DNA from: Alphaproteobacteria bacterium
GTDB taxonomy: Bacteria > Pseudomonadota > Alphaproteobacteria > Caulobacterales > Caulobacteraceae
NCBI GenBank assembly: GCA_025359785.1
Contig: JANYET010000074.1
Location: 124,001 to 188,000 of the forward strand
Reading direction: 5' to 3'
Length of the DNA: 64,000 nucleotides
Each line of letters starts with the position of its first letter. Positions within the stretch are counted from its first letter, which is position 1. The translations under genes were made by a program, and so were the position numbers. Below are positions 16,274 to 24,549 of the stretch, piece by piece. Under the pieces are notes generated by a model. That model was not told the origin of the DNA. It did not search any database and saw only the letters and a program-made list of their open reading frames with translations.

Positions 16274-17635
16274 ATGGGTGCGGCTCGGAAGCTTGGCGTG
16301 TTTGCAGGGGCGGCGATCGCGGCGACGGCGGCCGGCGCGCAGCCGGCGCAGAAGGTGACCGGACCGGTGGCCGTCTACTGGATGAGCGCGGCCACCCAGA
16401 GCGGCATGGGCATGCCCGGGATGGGCGGCCCAGGCGGTGGCGGGCGGCCCTCGATGAGTCAGATCATGGGGATGATGAACGGCGGCGGCGCGGCGCAACA
16501 CAGCCTGACCCTGCAGCTGGGCTCCAGCCAGAAGCCGACCGCCGCGCCGAGCGCCGACCACCTGCCGCCGCAGGGCCTGGCCGCGGGGCCGGACCTGCCG
16601 CTGCTGTCGCCCCAGGCGCCGCCGCCCAGCACCCGGCCGGAGGAGCCGGAACGGCCCTCGATCCCCCCGGAATACCAGAAGCCGCGCGGCCGGATGCTGA
16701 TCTTCTGGGGTTGCGGCGAGCACGCCGGGCCCGGCCAGCCCGTGGTGCTGGACTTTGCCGAGATGGCGGCCGGCAAGGCGGCGCCCAACATGGCGCTGCT
16801 GGCCAGGGGCCTCGACATCCGTGCGATGCAGCCGCCGTCGGCGCGGCGCTACGCGAGCTATGGCGAGTGGCCGAACGCCGAGAGCCGCGCGACCGTCCCG
16901 CCGGAGGGCTCGCTGGTCGGCCCGCACACCGTGCGCGGCGATTACAGCCCCGAGATCCGGTTCAGCCTTTCGCCGGCGCAGGACTTCCTGGGTCCGCTGA
17001 CCCTGACCACCAACGCCAAGACCCCCTCGGGCTCGTCCCAGCTCGCGTGGGCCCCGGTGTCGGGCGCCCAGGCCTACGCCGCCACCGTGATCGGCGCGAG
17101 CGGGGCCGGCGGCGGGCGCGGGCGGGGCCGCGATGCCGACGCCGACCCCACCGTGGTGCTGTGGAGCTCGTCAGAGACCCAGGCCGCGGCCTTCGCGCTG
17201 CCGGACTACATCACCCCGGGCGACCTGGCCCACGGCGTCGAGACCCACACCCTGATGGGCCCACAGACCACGCGCTGCACCGTGCCCAAGGAGGTGATCG
17301 ACGCCGCGCCCCAGGGCTTCCTGCAGATGGTCGCCTATGGCGGCGAGGCCAATTTCGTCTATCCGCCGAGGCCCGCCGATCCGAAGGTCGCCTGGAACCG
17401 CCAGTGGGAGGTGAAGGTGCGCTATCGCTCGGCCACCGGCGGCCTGCTCGGCGTGACCATGCCAAGTCTGGACGACGACGAGCGTCGCGGCCCGCGCGCC
17501 CGCGGCGACCGGGGCGCGCCGCGGGACGGAGGAGGCGGTCAGGCCCAGGCGCCGGCGCCCATGACCCCGGCCGAGGCCGCCGCGGCCCGCCGCAAGGCGA
17601 TCCTGCAAGGGATCGGCAGTCTGATCCTGCACTGA
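16274..17635 (+). CDS. Exported hypothetical protein with Met/Gly-rich segment
   Basis: A protein of 453 residues with a signal peptide (LGVFAGAAIAATAAGAQP). After VTGPVAVYWMSAATQSG comes a striking segment of about 30 residues made mostly of Met, Gly and Pro (GMGMPGMGGPGGGGRPS, then SQIMGMMNGGG). Later parts are RGRMLIFWGCGEHAGPGQP, a beta-rich body (PLTLTTNAKTPSGSSQLAWA), and a C-terminal Arg- and Gly-rich linker with a final helix. I do not recognise a named domain. CGGAGG lies 8 bases before the ATG. It is probably periplasmic or surface-located; a metal-binding role for the Met-rich part is only a guess. Confidence 0.72.
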   Translation: MGAARKLGVFAGAAIAATAAGAQPAQKVTGPVAVYWMSAATQSGMGMPGMGGPGGGGRPSMSQIMGMMNGGGAAQHSLTLQLGSSQKPTAAPSADHLPPQGLAAGPDLPLLSPQAPPPSTRPEEPERPSIPPEYQKPRGRMLIFWGCGEHAGPGQPVVLDFAEMAAGKAAPNMALLARGLDIRAMQPPSARRYASYGEWPNAESRATVPPEGSLVGPHTVRGDYSPEIRFSLSPAQDFLGPLTLTTNAKTPSGSSQLAWAPVSGAQAYAATVIGASGAGGGRGRGRDADADPTVVLWSSSETQAAAFALPDYITPGDLAHGVETHTLMGPQTTRCTVPKEVIDAAPQGFLQMVAYGGEANFVYPPRPADPKVAWNRQWEVKVRYRSATGGLLGVTMPSLDDDERRGPRARGDRGAPRDGGGGQAQAPAPMTPAEAAAARRKAILQGIGSLILH

Positions 17636-17682
17636 GCCGGCGCGCGTTTCCGGGGCGCTGAAAATTCTCACGCCGCCCCGGC

Positions 17683-17711
17683 TTGCGCTCGGCCCGATCC
17701 GCGACTAGGTT
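17683..17711 (+). promoter_or_regulatory. Probable promoter of the tRNA-Arg gene
   Basis: TTGCGC at 17683-17688, a 17-base spacer, and TAGGTT at 17706-17711 (within ACTAGGTT). This partly fits both the general housekeeping pattern and the Caulobacter -10 form GCTANAWC. The tRNA begins 26 bases after the -10 element, a normal leader. The match is moderate, so this is a candidate. Confidence 0.4.
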
Positions 17712-17736
17712 CCGCGCCCTCGCCGCAAGGCGGTGC

Positions 17737-17813
17737 GCGCCCGTAGCTCAGCTGGATAGAGCATCAGACTACGAATCTGAGGGTCGGACGTTCGAATCGT
17801 TCCGGGCGCGCCA
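17737..17813 (+). tRNA. tRNA-Arg (anticodon ACG)
   Basis: A complete 77-base tRNA. The acceptor stem pairs GCGCCCG (17737-17743) with CGGGCGC (17803-17809), followed by G and an encoded CCA (17811-17813). The D arm contains AGCTCAGCTGGATAGAGC, the anticodon stem is TCAGA/TCTGA around the loop CTACGAA, and the anticodon ACG is at 17771-17773. The T arm contains the normal GTTCGAATC loop. This species reads CGU/CGC/CGA after A-to-I editing by TadA. It borders a compositionally distinct cluster of small ORFs. Confidence 0.97.
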
Positions 17814-17903
17814 ATTTCTTCCTGAAAATTCTATTCATAGAGCCACGGCGGCGACCGCGTCGGCCTAAAACGTTCCTTGTTTGTTCTTGACGATCTCGGG
17901 CGT

Positions 17904-18131
17904 TTATATACTTTGCAAACTGTCCACTTCGGCGTAGCGCAGCCAACCTCGGTGTTCCCAATCGGTGAGCTGCCACAGAAGCTCTTTCATCCGCCAGGCC
18001 CGGAAAACCTCAACAGTCGTAGTGTCTGGCCCGGCGTGATGCACGATGCCGTTGGCGCTTAGGCAGTGCTGGATACTCTGGCGGGTTGCCGCATCGACGT
18101 GCGCCAGAATTTCGACGCGGACGAAGGTCAA
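17904..18131 (-). CDS. Small hypothetical protein of the tRNA-adjacent cluster
   Basis: A 75-residue protein with no motif I recognise. It begins TFVRVEILAHVDAATRQSIQ and ends with an aromatic-rich region (KELLWQLTDWEHRGWLRYAE). The start is a TTG that overlaps the TGA of the 50-residue gene upstream, which suggests coupled translation. Base composition is lower in GC than the surrounding genes. It is the last of three or four overlapping minus-strand ORFs between the tRNA and the sulfatase gene. A link to a mobile element is possible, but no integrase is present. Confidence 0.55.
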   Translation of the reverse strand: MTFVRVEILAHVDAATRQSIQHCLSANGIVHHAGPDTTTVEVFRAWRMKELLWQLTDWEHRGWLRYAEVDSLQSI

Positions 18132-18280
18132 TCCTTGTCCCGATCGACCGGAGTATCCTTCGGAGCAGTCGCCAGCTTCTTCAGCCGCTCGTCAAACGCA
18201 GCTTCGTCGTCGTCGCACTCTAGCTCGCGGGCTAGGTCGGCGAACTTCTCGGCTTGGGTGCGGGGATCATTGTCCGGCAT
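18128..18280 (-). CDS. 50-residue acidic hypothetical protein
   Basis: A short frame from ATG 18280 to TGA 18128 encodes 50 residues, very acidic and highly charged, including KFADLARELECDDDEAAF and DERLKKLATAPKD, probably a helical hairpin. It overlaps the end of the winged-helix gene by 14 bases, and its own stop overlaps the TTG of the 75-residue gene. The regular chain of overlaps is the main reason for calling it real. Such small acidic proteins can be partners of a DNA-binding neighbour; that is inference only. Confidence 0.5.
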   Translation of the reverse strand: MPDNDPRTQAEKFADLARELECDDDEAAFDERLKKLATAPKDTPVDRDKD

Positions 18281-18500
18281 TCTCCGACCTCCTGGCCAGG
18301 ACGTAGTGCGCTTTCGGGTCCCGCTGCTTGGTGGACACCCAATCCAATATACCGCGTTTCACCAACCCTTGCAGACGCGCCTTGGCGGTGTGCCAGTAGG
18401 TTGTCGAAAGAATCCGGAGCGCGTCGCTCGCGTTGATGCGACCATGTTCGATAACGTAATTCACGATCTTACGTTCGTCTGGTGAGAGGGTGAATGCCAT
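18267..18500 (-). CDS. Small winged-helix DNA-binding protein
   Basis: About 77 residues from the ATG at 18500. The sequence DERKIVNYVIEHGRINASDA, then RILSTTYWHTAKARLQGLVK and KRGILDW is a winged helix-turn-helix: three helices with the recognition helix around TYWHTAKARLQGL, then a wing ending KAHYVLARR. This resembles the wHTH modules of phage- and island-borne regulators. A longer frame reaching 18593 has no ribosome-binding site I can see. The gene is first or second of a chain of overlapping ORFs, so it may autoregulate that small operon. Confidence 0.65.
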   Translation of the reverse strand: MAFTLSPDERKIVNYVIEHGRINASDALRILSTTYWHTAKARLQGLVKRGILDWVSTKQRDPKAHYVLARRSENAGQ

Positions 18501-18610
18501 CGCCTCGCCGAGCACCTTAAATTCCAATCCCAGGTCAGGATATCGACGAGGATGCGGCCATCGAAGAATCTCGGGTCGAGCGCGGCATTCCATCGCGGGT
18601 CGTCTGACAT
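18461..18610 (-). CDS. Possible 49-residue ORF upstream of the winged-helix gene
   Basis: From ATG 18610 to TGA 18461, beginning SDDPRWNAALDPRFFDGRIL and continuing VDILTWDWN. The first 30 residues look protein-like (aromatic and acidic residues in good balance), whereas the last 15 overlap the winged-helix gene in another frame. No strong ribosome-binding site is visible. It may be a genuine leader gene, or the remnant of a longer gene broken by a frameshift near 18500. Low confidence. Confidence 0.3.
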   Translation of the reverse strand: MSDDPRWNAALDPRFFDGRILVDILTWDWNLRCSARRWHSPSHQTNVRS

Positions 18611-18748
18611 ATTCTCATGGTGCTTGTTTTGTTCCGCCTACGCGATCGGCGCGCCGCCGCATTTTCCGGATGAATTCCCCGAGAGAATAGCGGCCTAATG
18701 GCCCCCAACGGCGCGGGCTTCAGCGCGCCGAACCTGGGGAGCCCAACC

Positions 18749-20116
18749 ATGAACCGCAGACACCTGCTCGCCGCGGCGGCGGCGAGCGCGCTGCTGGCCG
18801 GGAGCGCGGGGCGCGCGGCGCCGGCCAAGCGCGCGCCGAACTTCATCGTCGTGCTGTGCGATGACCTGGGTTACGGCGATGTCAGCCTCTATGGGCCGGA
18901 CGGCCTGCCGACCCCGAACCTGGAGAAAATGGCCCGCGAAGGCGTGGTGGCCACGGACTACTATGCGCCGGCCAACCTGTGCAGTCCGTCTCGGGCGGGG
19001 ATGCTGACCGGGCGTTATCCGGTGCGCACGGGCCTCGGCTACGAGGTCATCATGCAGCAGGACGACCGCGGTCTGCCGCTGTCGGAGGTGACCATCGCCA
19101 AGGCGCTGAAGCCGGCCTATGTCAGCGGCCTGTTCGGCAAGTGGCACCTGGGGCACCTGGGCCAATACTGGCCGCCGACCCGGCACGGCTTCGATACGTT
19201 TTTCGGCATTCCCTACAGCCACGACATGGCGCCGCTGTCACTGTTCGAGGCCCACGCCGGGTCTGACGAGGTGGCCAGGAGCGCGGTCGATTTCAGCCGC
19301 CTGCAACAGGACTTCTACGACCACGCCGAGCGGTTCATCGAGGCGAACAAGGACCGGCCGTTCTTCCTGGAGCTGGCGCTGTCCGCGCCGCACCTGCCGG
19401 AGCATCCGCACGCCGGCTTCGACACCCAGGGCCGCGCCGGCGCCTATGGCGCGGTGGTCGCCGAGATCGACGCCCTGATGGGCCGGCTGATGGCCAAGCT
19501 GCGGGCGCTGCGGCTGGAGGGCGACACCATCGTGATCTTCACCTCCGACAACGGGCCCTGGTACGAGGGCTCCGCGGGGTGGCTGCGCGAGCGCAAGGGT
19601 GGCGCGGGCTATGACGGCGGCTACCGGGTGCCCTTCGTGGCCTGGGGCCCGGGGCGGCTGCCGGCCGGCCGCCGGACCGCCTCGATGATCATGGGTATCG
19701 ACCTGTTGCCGACCTTCCGGGCGATGGCGGGAATGCCGCCGCTGACCGGGGTGACGCTGGACGGGCGCGACATCACCGCGGTGCTGACCCAGGGCGCGGC
19801 CTCGCCGCACGAGGAGTTGGTGCTGTTCGACAACGAAATCCCGGTCGGTATCCGCACCCAGGACTGGAAGTACCTCGACACCCTCTATTATCGCGGCATC
19901 CGGATGCCGGTGGGCCTCCTGGGCTATCAGGAACTCTACGACGAACGCGGCGGCCAGGCGGAAAACTACAGTGTCGCCGACGTCCATCCGGAGATCGCCG
20001 CGGCCATGAAGGCCCGGCTGGAGGCCGCCAAGGCGACCTTCGCGCCCTTCAAACACGCCGACATACCGGAGGTGTTCAAGACCCTGCGGGCCCAGCTGCC
20101 GCACACCCAGGATTAG
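18749..20116 (+). CDS. Arylsulfatase-type sulfatase, Tat-exported
   Basis: Hydrolyses a sulfate ester; substrate unknown. About 455 residues. The ATG at 18749 follows GGGGAGC and yields MNRRHLLAAAAASALLAG, a twin-arginine-like signal. The core begins NFIVVLCDDLGYGDVSLYG with metal-ligand aspartates. The formylglycine motif is CSPSRAGMLTGRYP, in which the cysteine is matured by a formylglycine-generating enzyme that must be encoded elsewhere. The second metal site is IVIFTSDNGPWYEG. Two sulfotransferase-like genes farther along the window make a sulfated glycan a tempting but unproven substrate. Confidence 0.92.
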   Translation: MNRRHLLAAAAASALLAGSAGRAAPAKRAPNFIVVLCDDLGYGDVSLYGPDGLPTPNLEKMAREGVVATDYYAPANLCSPSRAGMLTGRYPVRTGLGYEVIMQQDDRGLPLSEVTIAKALKPAYVSGLFGKWHLGHLGQYWPPTRHGFDTFFGIPYSHDMAPLSLFEAHAGSDEVARSAVDFSRLQQDFYDHAERFIEANKDRPFFLELALSAPHLPEHPHAGFDTQGRAGAYGAVVAEIDALMGRLMAKLRALRLEGDTIVIFTSDNGPWYEGSAGWLRERKGGAGYDGGYRVPFVAWGPGRLPAGRRTASMIMGIDLLPTFRAMAGMPPLTGVTLDGRDITAVLTQGAASPHEELVLFDNEIPVGIRTQDWKYLDTLYYRGIRMPVGLLGYQELYDERGGQAENYSVADVHPEIAAAMKARLEAAKATFAPFKHADIPEVFKTLRAQLPHTQD

Positions 20117-20125
20117 CGGCCGGCC

Positions 20126-21655
20126 CTAGAGGTCCAGCGGCACGAACTTCCCGCGCTGGGTCGCCTCGATCTCGGCTTCACGGCGGCGGCGGGCGGTGTC
20201 GTCGGTTCGCAGCGCCGCGATCAGCTCCGGCGGAGTCGCGTCGTCGATCAGCGGGAAGTGGGTCATGCGGAAGCAGGTGTTGAACATCTCCGCGTTGATC
20301 CGGTCGACCAGCGGCGCTCCGCGGGCGGCGGGCGTGCGCTGCATCTCGATCAGCCAGGGGTGGCCGTCGGCGTCGATCAGCACGTCGAGGCCGAACAGCT
20401 TCGGCGCGAAGGCTCGGGCCGGGCCGCTGGCGGCCTGCCGGGCGAACAGGCCCTCGGCGGCCAGCAGGCGCACGAACCACGCGACCAGCTGCTTGATCTC
20501 GCCGAACGCCGCGGCGCCATCGCGGCCATCGGCGGTCATTCGACCGAGCAGAGCCGAAAGGCTGCGGATCGAACCGGTGTCCTCCTGGCTGGGGTCCTGG
20601 CTGATGGACAGGCCCGGGTGGTCCAGGTGCAGGGCGGTGTTGGTGACGTGCATCGCCGGGTCGGCGACGCGCGCCGGGTCCGGATCGTAGGGCTCCGGCG
20701 CGATGCGGACGATGCCTTCGGAATAGACGTAGGCCCGCAGCGGCTCGGCCGACGTGACCAGGCCATAGATGCGGCAGTGGCCCTTGCGGCCCTCGATCAG
20801 GTAGGGCCGGTCGAGGTAGCGCTGGATCACCACGTCGTCGCGGGCGATCGCGCCGGAAAGGTCGGCGGTGACGCTGATCCCCTGGCCGCCGCTGCCGCGC
20901 ACCGGCTTGACGATGTAGAGCGCGGGCGCATCGGGGCCGGCGGCGAAGGCCTGCAGCGCGGCCTTGTCGGCGGGCAGGACAAAGCTTTCCGGAAAACGGC
21001 CGGCGGGGTCGGCGGCGGCCCGGGCGGTGAGCGCCGCGGCCAGCCGTGATTTGTCCGCGTAGGCCGACCACTCGTGGAAATCGTCGGAGCTGTTACGGGT
21101 GACCAGGCCGGAGGAGATCCCCACGGGCTCCCGCCGGAAACGCTCCTGGAGCTGGCGGATGTGGTGGTCGGCGTCGATAGGCCGGCCGGCGTCGCGCAAG
21201 GCCGCGGCCAGACCCTGCAGGGCGACGGGAACCTCCGGACTGGTTGGCTGGCAGTTGGCCAGCAGGCGCTCATAGGTTGCGATCGCCTCGTCGATCCGCC
21301 CCAGCCGATGACAGAGCAGCGCCACGAATCGCAGGGAACTCGTGCCTGAGAGCGTCTTGAAGGCATGCCGGAACGCCGCCAGCGCCCCCTCATAGTCGCC
21401 CATCGCCAGCAGGCAGAAGCCGACGTTGCGCAGCGAATCGTCGTGGCGCGGGTCGAGCGTCAGCGTTTCGCGGAAGTAGGTCAGGGCGGCGGTGAATTCC
21501 AGCCGGCGCAGGTGCGAAAGCGCCAGCAGATGGCGGGCCTCCACCGACCTCGGCAGCGCCGTCGCCAGGCCGCGCAGCAGATGCTGGGCCTCGGTGGTGT
21601 CGTGCTCGATCAGGTCGCGAAGGTCGTCGGACAGGGGCAAGTTCGGCGTCTCCAA
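20126..21655 (-). CDS. TPR protein fused to a tubulin-tyrosine-ligase-like ATP-grasp domain
   Basis: The N-terminal 180 residues hold TPR-type helices (VEARHLLALSHLRRLEFTAA, RNVGFCLLAMGDYEGALAAF, CHRLGRIDEAIATYERLLAN). The C-terminal 320 residues match ATP-grasp ligases of the TTL type: YIVKPVRGSGGQGISV, VVIQRYLDRPYLIEG with GHCRIYGLVTS, AYVYSEGIVRIA, NTALHLD, and FGLDVLIDADGHPWLIEM with the metal-binding acidic residues. It probably adds an amino acid or similar group to a protein or peptide. The start is uncertain: TTG 21655 (METPNLPLSDD) is used; an ATG at 21802 would overlap the start of the divergent decarboxylase gene. Confidence 0.82.
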   Translation of the reverse strand: METPNLPLSDDLRDLIEHDTTEAQHLLRGLATALPRSVEARHLLALSHLRRLEFTAALTYFRETLTLDPRHDDSLRNVGFCLLAMGDYEGALAAFRHAFKTLSGTSSLRFVALLCHRLGRIDEAIATYERLLANCQPTSPEVPVALQGLAAALRDAGRPIDADHHIRQLQERFRREPVGISSGLVTRNSSDDFHEWSAYADKSRLAAALTARAAADPAGRFPESFVLPADKAALQAFAAGPDAPALYIVKPVRGSGGQGISVTADLSGAIARDDVVIQRYLDRPYLIEGRKGHCRIYGLVTSAEPLRAYVYSEGIVRIAPEPYDPDPARVADPAMHVTNTALHLDHPGLSISQDPSQEDTGSIRSLSALLGRMTADGRDGAAAFGEIKQLVAWFVRLLAAEGLFARQAASGPARAFAPKLFGLDVLIDADGHPWLIEMQRTPAARGAPLVDRINAEMFNTCFRMTHFPLIDDATPPELIAALRTDDTARRRREAEIEATQRGKFVPLDL

Positions 21656-21800
21656 GACCCTGGGCGGTAATCTACCCCTTATGCGGATGGGCGAGGCGCC
21701 GGCGCAAGCGGCTCGCTCGGGGTTTCGGTGCGCGGCGGCGGCGGATATGGGAACGGCGTCCTTGGCTTGGGGGAGCCGCGCGATTCGAACTGGAGCGTCC

Positions 21801-23237
21801 ATGAGCCAAGCGGAGCGTACCGCGGCCGGCCTCGACCCCGACGACTGGGCGGGGCTGCGCGCCCAGGGTCATCGGATGCTCGATGACATGTTCGACAATC
21901 TGGAGGGTCTGCGCGATCGCCCGCTGTGGCAGGCGCCGACCGACGCCCAGCGCGCTCGCTATCGCGCCGAGCCGCCGCGCGCGCCCGGCCGGCTGGAGGA
22001 CGCCCACGCCCAGTTCATGGCCGATATCGCGCCCTACGGCTCCGGGAACCGGCACCCCGGCTTCATGGGCTGGGTGCAGGGCGGCGGGACAGCCGTGGGC
22101 ATGCTGGCCGAGATGCTGGCGGGCGGCCTCGACGCCAACCTGGGCGGCCGCGACCACATGCCCATCGAGGTGGAGCGCCAGGTGGTGAGCTGGATGGCCG
22201 AGCTGTTCGGCTTCGGGCCCCAGGCCAGCGGCATCTTCCTGACCGGTACCTCGCTGGCCAATCTCTGCGCGGTGATGATCGCCCGCGACCGGGCGTTGGG
22301 CGTCGAGGTGCGCGCCATCGGCGTGCGCGATCCGGGCGTCGCGGCCTATGCGTCCAGAGCGGTCCACGCCTGTATCGTGCGCGCCATGGACATGACCGGC
22401 CTGGGCACCGACCGCCTGCGGCTGATCGATACGGACGCCGACGGACGCATCGTGCCGGCGGCGCTGGAAGCCGCCATCGCCGCGGACCGCGCGGCGGGAC
22501 TGAAACCGTTCCTGATCGTCGGCTCGGCGGGCACGGTGGACATCGGGGCCATCGACGACCTGGATGCGCTCGCTGACATCGCCGCGCGAGAAGGGGCGAC
22601 CTTCCACGTGGACGGAGCCTTGGGGGCCTTGGGGGTGCTGAGCCCGGACGTGGCGCCGAAGCTCAAGGGGATCGAGCGGGCCGACAGCCTGGCGCTCGAC
22701 TTCCACAAGTTGGGCCAGGCGCCCTACGATGCTGGTCTGCTGTTGGTGCGCGACGCCGCGGCCCACAAGCGGACCTTCTCCTATGGCGACGCGCCCTATC
22801 TGCGCCATTCTGCGCGCGGGCTGGCGGGCGGGGAATGGTGGCCCTGCGACTTCGGGCCGGACCTGTCGCGGGGTTTCCGGGCGCTGAAGGTCTGGTTCAC
22901 GCTGAAGACCTATGGACTGGACGCCCTGGGCGCGGTGATCGGCCGGGCCTGCGACCTGGCTCAGGCGCTGGCGGCCCGCGTCGAGGCCAGCGAGGAGCTG
23001 GAGCTGCTGGCGCCGGTGGGCCTGAACATCGTCTGCTTCGCCTACCGGGGCGCCGACAACGCCGCCATCGCCGCGGACTTGCAGGAAGCCGGTCGGGTCG
23101 CGCCATCGACGACCACCCTGGCGGGCCGCACGGCGCTGCGGGCGGCCATCGTCAATCACCGGACGCAGATGGAAGACATCGACGCTCTGGTTGAGGGCGT
23201 CCTGGCCCTAGGGCGAGCCCAGACCCGCCGCAGCTAG
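21801..23237 (+). CDS. Pyridoxal-phosphate decarboxylase (group II)
   Basis: Related to aromatic-L-amino-acid and glutamate decarboxylases. About 478 residues from the ATG at 21801, preceded by TGGAGC. Seen: YGSGNRHPGFMGWVQGGGT, DANLGGRDHMPIEVERQVV, FLTGTSLANLCAVMIARD (PLP phosphate region), VGSAGTVDIGAIDDL, FHVDGALGAL with the PLP-binding aspartate, and the lysine in LALDFHKLGQAPYDAG. Most homologues have D-x-H-K in this place, matching here. The amino-acid substrate is not identifiable. Its divergent neighbour is the ATP-grasp gene, and a role together (amino-acid supply or ligation) is conceivable. Confidence 0.9.
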   Translation: MSQAERTAAGLDPDDWAGLRAQGHRMLDDMFDNLEGLRDRPLWQAPTDAQRARYRAEPPRAPGRLEDAHAQFMADIAPYGSGNRHPGFMGWVQGGGTAVGMLAEMLAGGLDANLGGRDHMPIEVERQVVSWMAELFGFGPQASGIFLTGTSLANLCAVMIARDRALGVEVRAIGVRDPGVAAYASRAVHACIVRAMDMTGLGTDRLRLIDTDADGRIVPAALEAAIAADRAAGLKPFLIVGSAGTVDIGAIDDLDALADIAAREGATFHVDGALGALGVLSPDVAPKLKGIERADSLALDFHKLGQAPYDAGLLLVRDAAAHKRTFSYGDAPYLRHSARGLAGGEWWPCDFGPDLSRGFRALKVWFTLKTYGLDALGAVIGRACDLAQALAARVEASEELELLAPVGLNIVCFAYRGADNAAIAADLQEAGRVAPSTTTLAGRTALRAAIVNHRTQMEDIDALVEGVLALGRAQTRRS

Positions 23238-24413
23238 GTCGGCTACGACGCGGTCGACGGTGTCGCTCCAGTCGCCGCCCCTGGTCTGCCGGTAGAGACG
23301 CAGGGACGGATACCAGGGGCTGTCGGCGCGGTCCCGGAGCCAGCGCCAGTCGCAGTGGACATAGGGCGTCAGCGTCCAGCAGGGCTTACCCATCGCGCCG
23401 GCCAGGTGGGCCACCGAGGTGTCGATGGAGATCACCAGGTCCAGGGTCTCGATCATGGCGGCGGTGTCGGCGAAGTCGGCGGCGCCGGTGTCGCCCGGCT
23501 GCAGGCTGATCGCACCGGCGTCGAGCAGGCGCTGGGCCTGATCGCGCGGCAGGCCCTTGTTGGCGGCGTTGAAGCCCGTGGGGCTGGCCTCCCAGATCAG
23601 GCCGGCCCTGGCGCCCGCGCCGAAGCCGCCCCAGCGGGCGCGGCGATCGGCGGGGGCGGCGAGATAGGGCTCGGCCGGCAGGGTCTCCAGCGTCACGCCG
23701 AGCGCGCCCGGCAGGGAGAAGTAGCGGCTCCAGTAGTCGTGCGGCGTGACGCTGGCCGCCGCGCCCACGGCGATGGGCACGACGGCGTCGGCGCCGGCCA
23801 GCGTCGTGAACAGGTGGGCGAGCGCCGGCCGGCAGCCGAGGGTCACGCGCGCCGCGCCCAGGGCCTTCAGGCTACCGGCGAACCGCGCCATCTGAATCTG
23901 GTCGCCGAAGCCCTGTTCGACCCAAACCAGCAGCGACTTGCCGCTGAGCGGCTGGCCGGTCCACTCCGGTATGCCCAGATCGACCGCCGGCACCACGTCG
24001 GGGTGCAGCCGCGCGCGCGCGTCGAGCAGGGGCCAGCCCTCGGCATAGCGGCCCACCGAGAGGTAGAGGCTGGACAGCGCCATCTCCGCCAGCCCGTCGG
24101 CGGGATCGATGGCCAGGGCCGCGCGCAGCTGCGCCTCGGCGTCTTCGATTTGACCCGCTTCGCCATAGGCCGCGCCCAGCACACGGCGAATCCTGGCCTC
24201 GCGCGGCCGCTCGCGGGCCGCCAGGTCGAGGTACTGGATGGCGCGGTCCCGATCGCCGATCTCGTGGAAACAGGCGCCGAGGTTGATGGCCAGGTTGACG
24301 GTCAGGCGCGAGGCGGCGACCCGCAGATAGAGCTCCGCCGCCTCGGCGAAGCGGCCGGCCTGTTGCAGGGTCACGCCGGTCCGGAAATCGGCCTCGGATA
24401 GGTCGCTCTGCAT
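23208..24413 (-). CDS. TPR glycosyltransferase (O-GlcNAc-transferase-like)
   Basis: About 401 residues from ATG 24413, preceded by AAGGGAC. The N-terminal third is TPR-like (GVTLQQAGRFAEAAELYLRV, NLGACFHEIGDRDRAIQYLD, GAAYGEAGQIEDAEAQLRAA, SSLYLSVGRYAEGWPLLDAR). The C-terminal part shows GT-B features: LLVWVEQGFGDQIQMARFAG, AGLIWEASPTGFNA, and DLVISIDTSVAHLAGAMGKP followed by WTLTPYVHCDWRWL. This layout is common in Caulobacterales TPR proteins near flagellin or surface-protein glycosylation genes. Its end overlaps the decarboxylase by 30 bases on the opposite strand. Confidence 0.85.
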   Translation of the reverse strand: MQSDLSEADFRTGVTLQQAGRFAEAAELYLRVAASRLTVNLAINLGACFHEIGDRDRAIQYLDLAARERPREARIRRVLGAAYGEAGQIEDAEAQLRAALAIDPADGLAEMALSSLYLSVGRYAEGWPLLDARARLHPDVVPAVDLGIPEWTGQPLSGKSLLVWVEQGFGDQIQMARFAGSLKALGAARVTLGCRPALAHLFTTLAGADAVVPIAVGAAASVTPHDYWSRYFSLPGALGVTLETLPAEPYLAAPADRRARWGGFGAGARAGLIWEASPTGFNAANKGLPRDQAQRLLDAGAISLQPGDTGAADFADTAAMIETLDLVISIDTSVAHLAGAMGKPCWTLTPYVHCDWRWLRDRADSPWYPSLRLYRQTRGGDWSDTVDRVVADLAAAGLGSP

Positions 24414-24549
24414 CTGTCCCTTTGCGCCCACCGCCGCGCCGCTCGCCTTGTCGCACCCGCCGAAGTATCTAACCTCGAACCGCAAGGACAGGGAGCTTCC
24501 GTGACCGTTTTCCGCCCCGCGCCAGCCCGCGGCCGTTTCTGGAGCCCCC

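Noticed and set aside
17737..18750. Attachment-site duplication of the tRNA-Arg 3' end
   Set aside because: I could not find a second copy of the tRNA end within the following kilobase, and there is no integrase, so an island is only suspected.
21672..23159. 495-codon minus-strand frame opposite the decarboxylase
   Set aside because: Composition is typical of an antisense high-GC frame and the plus-strand gene has all PLP motifs.
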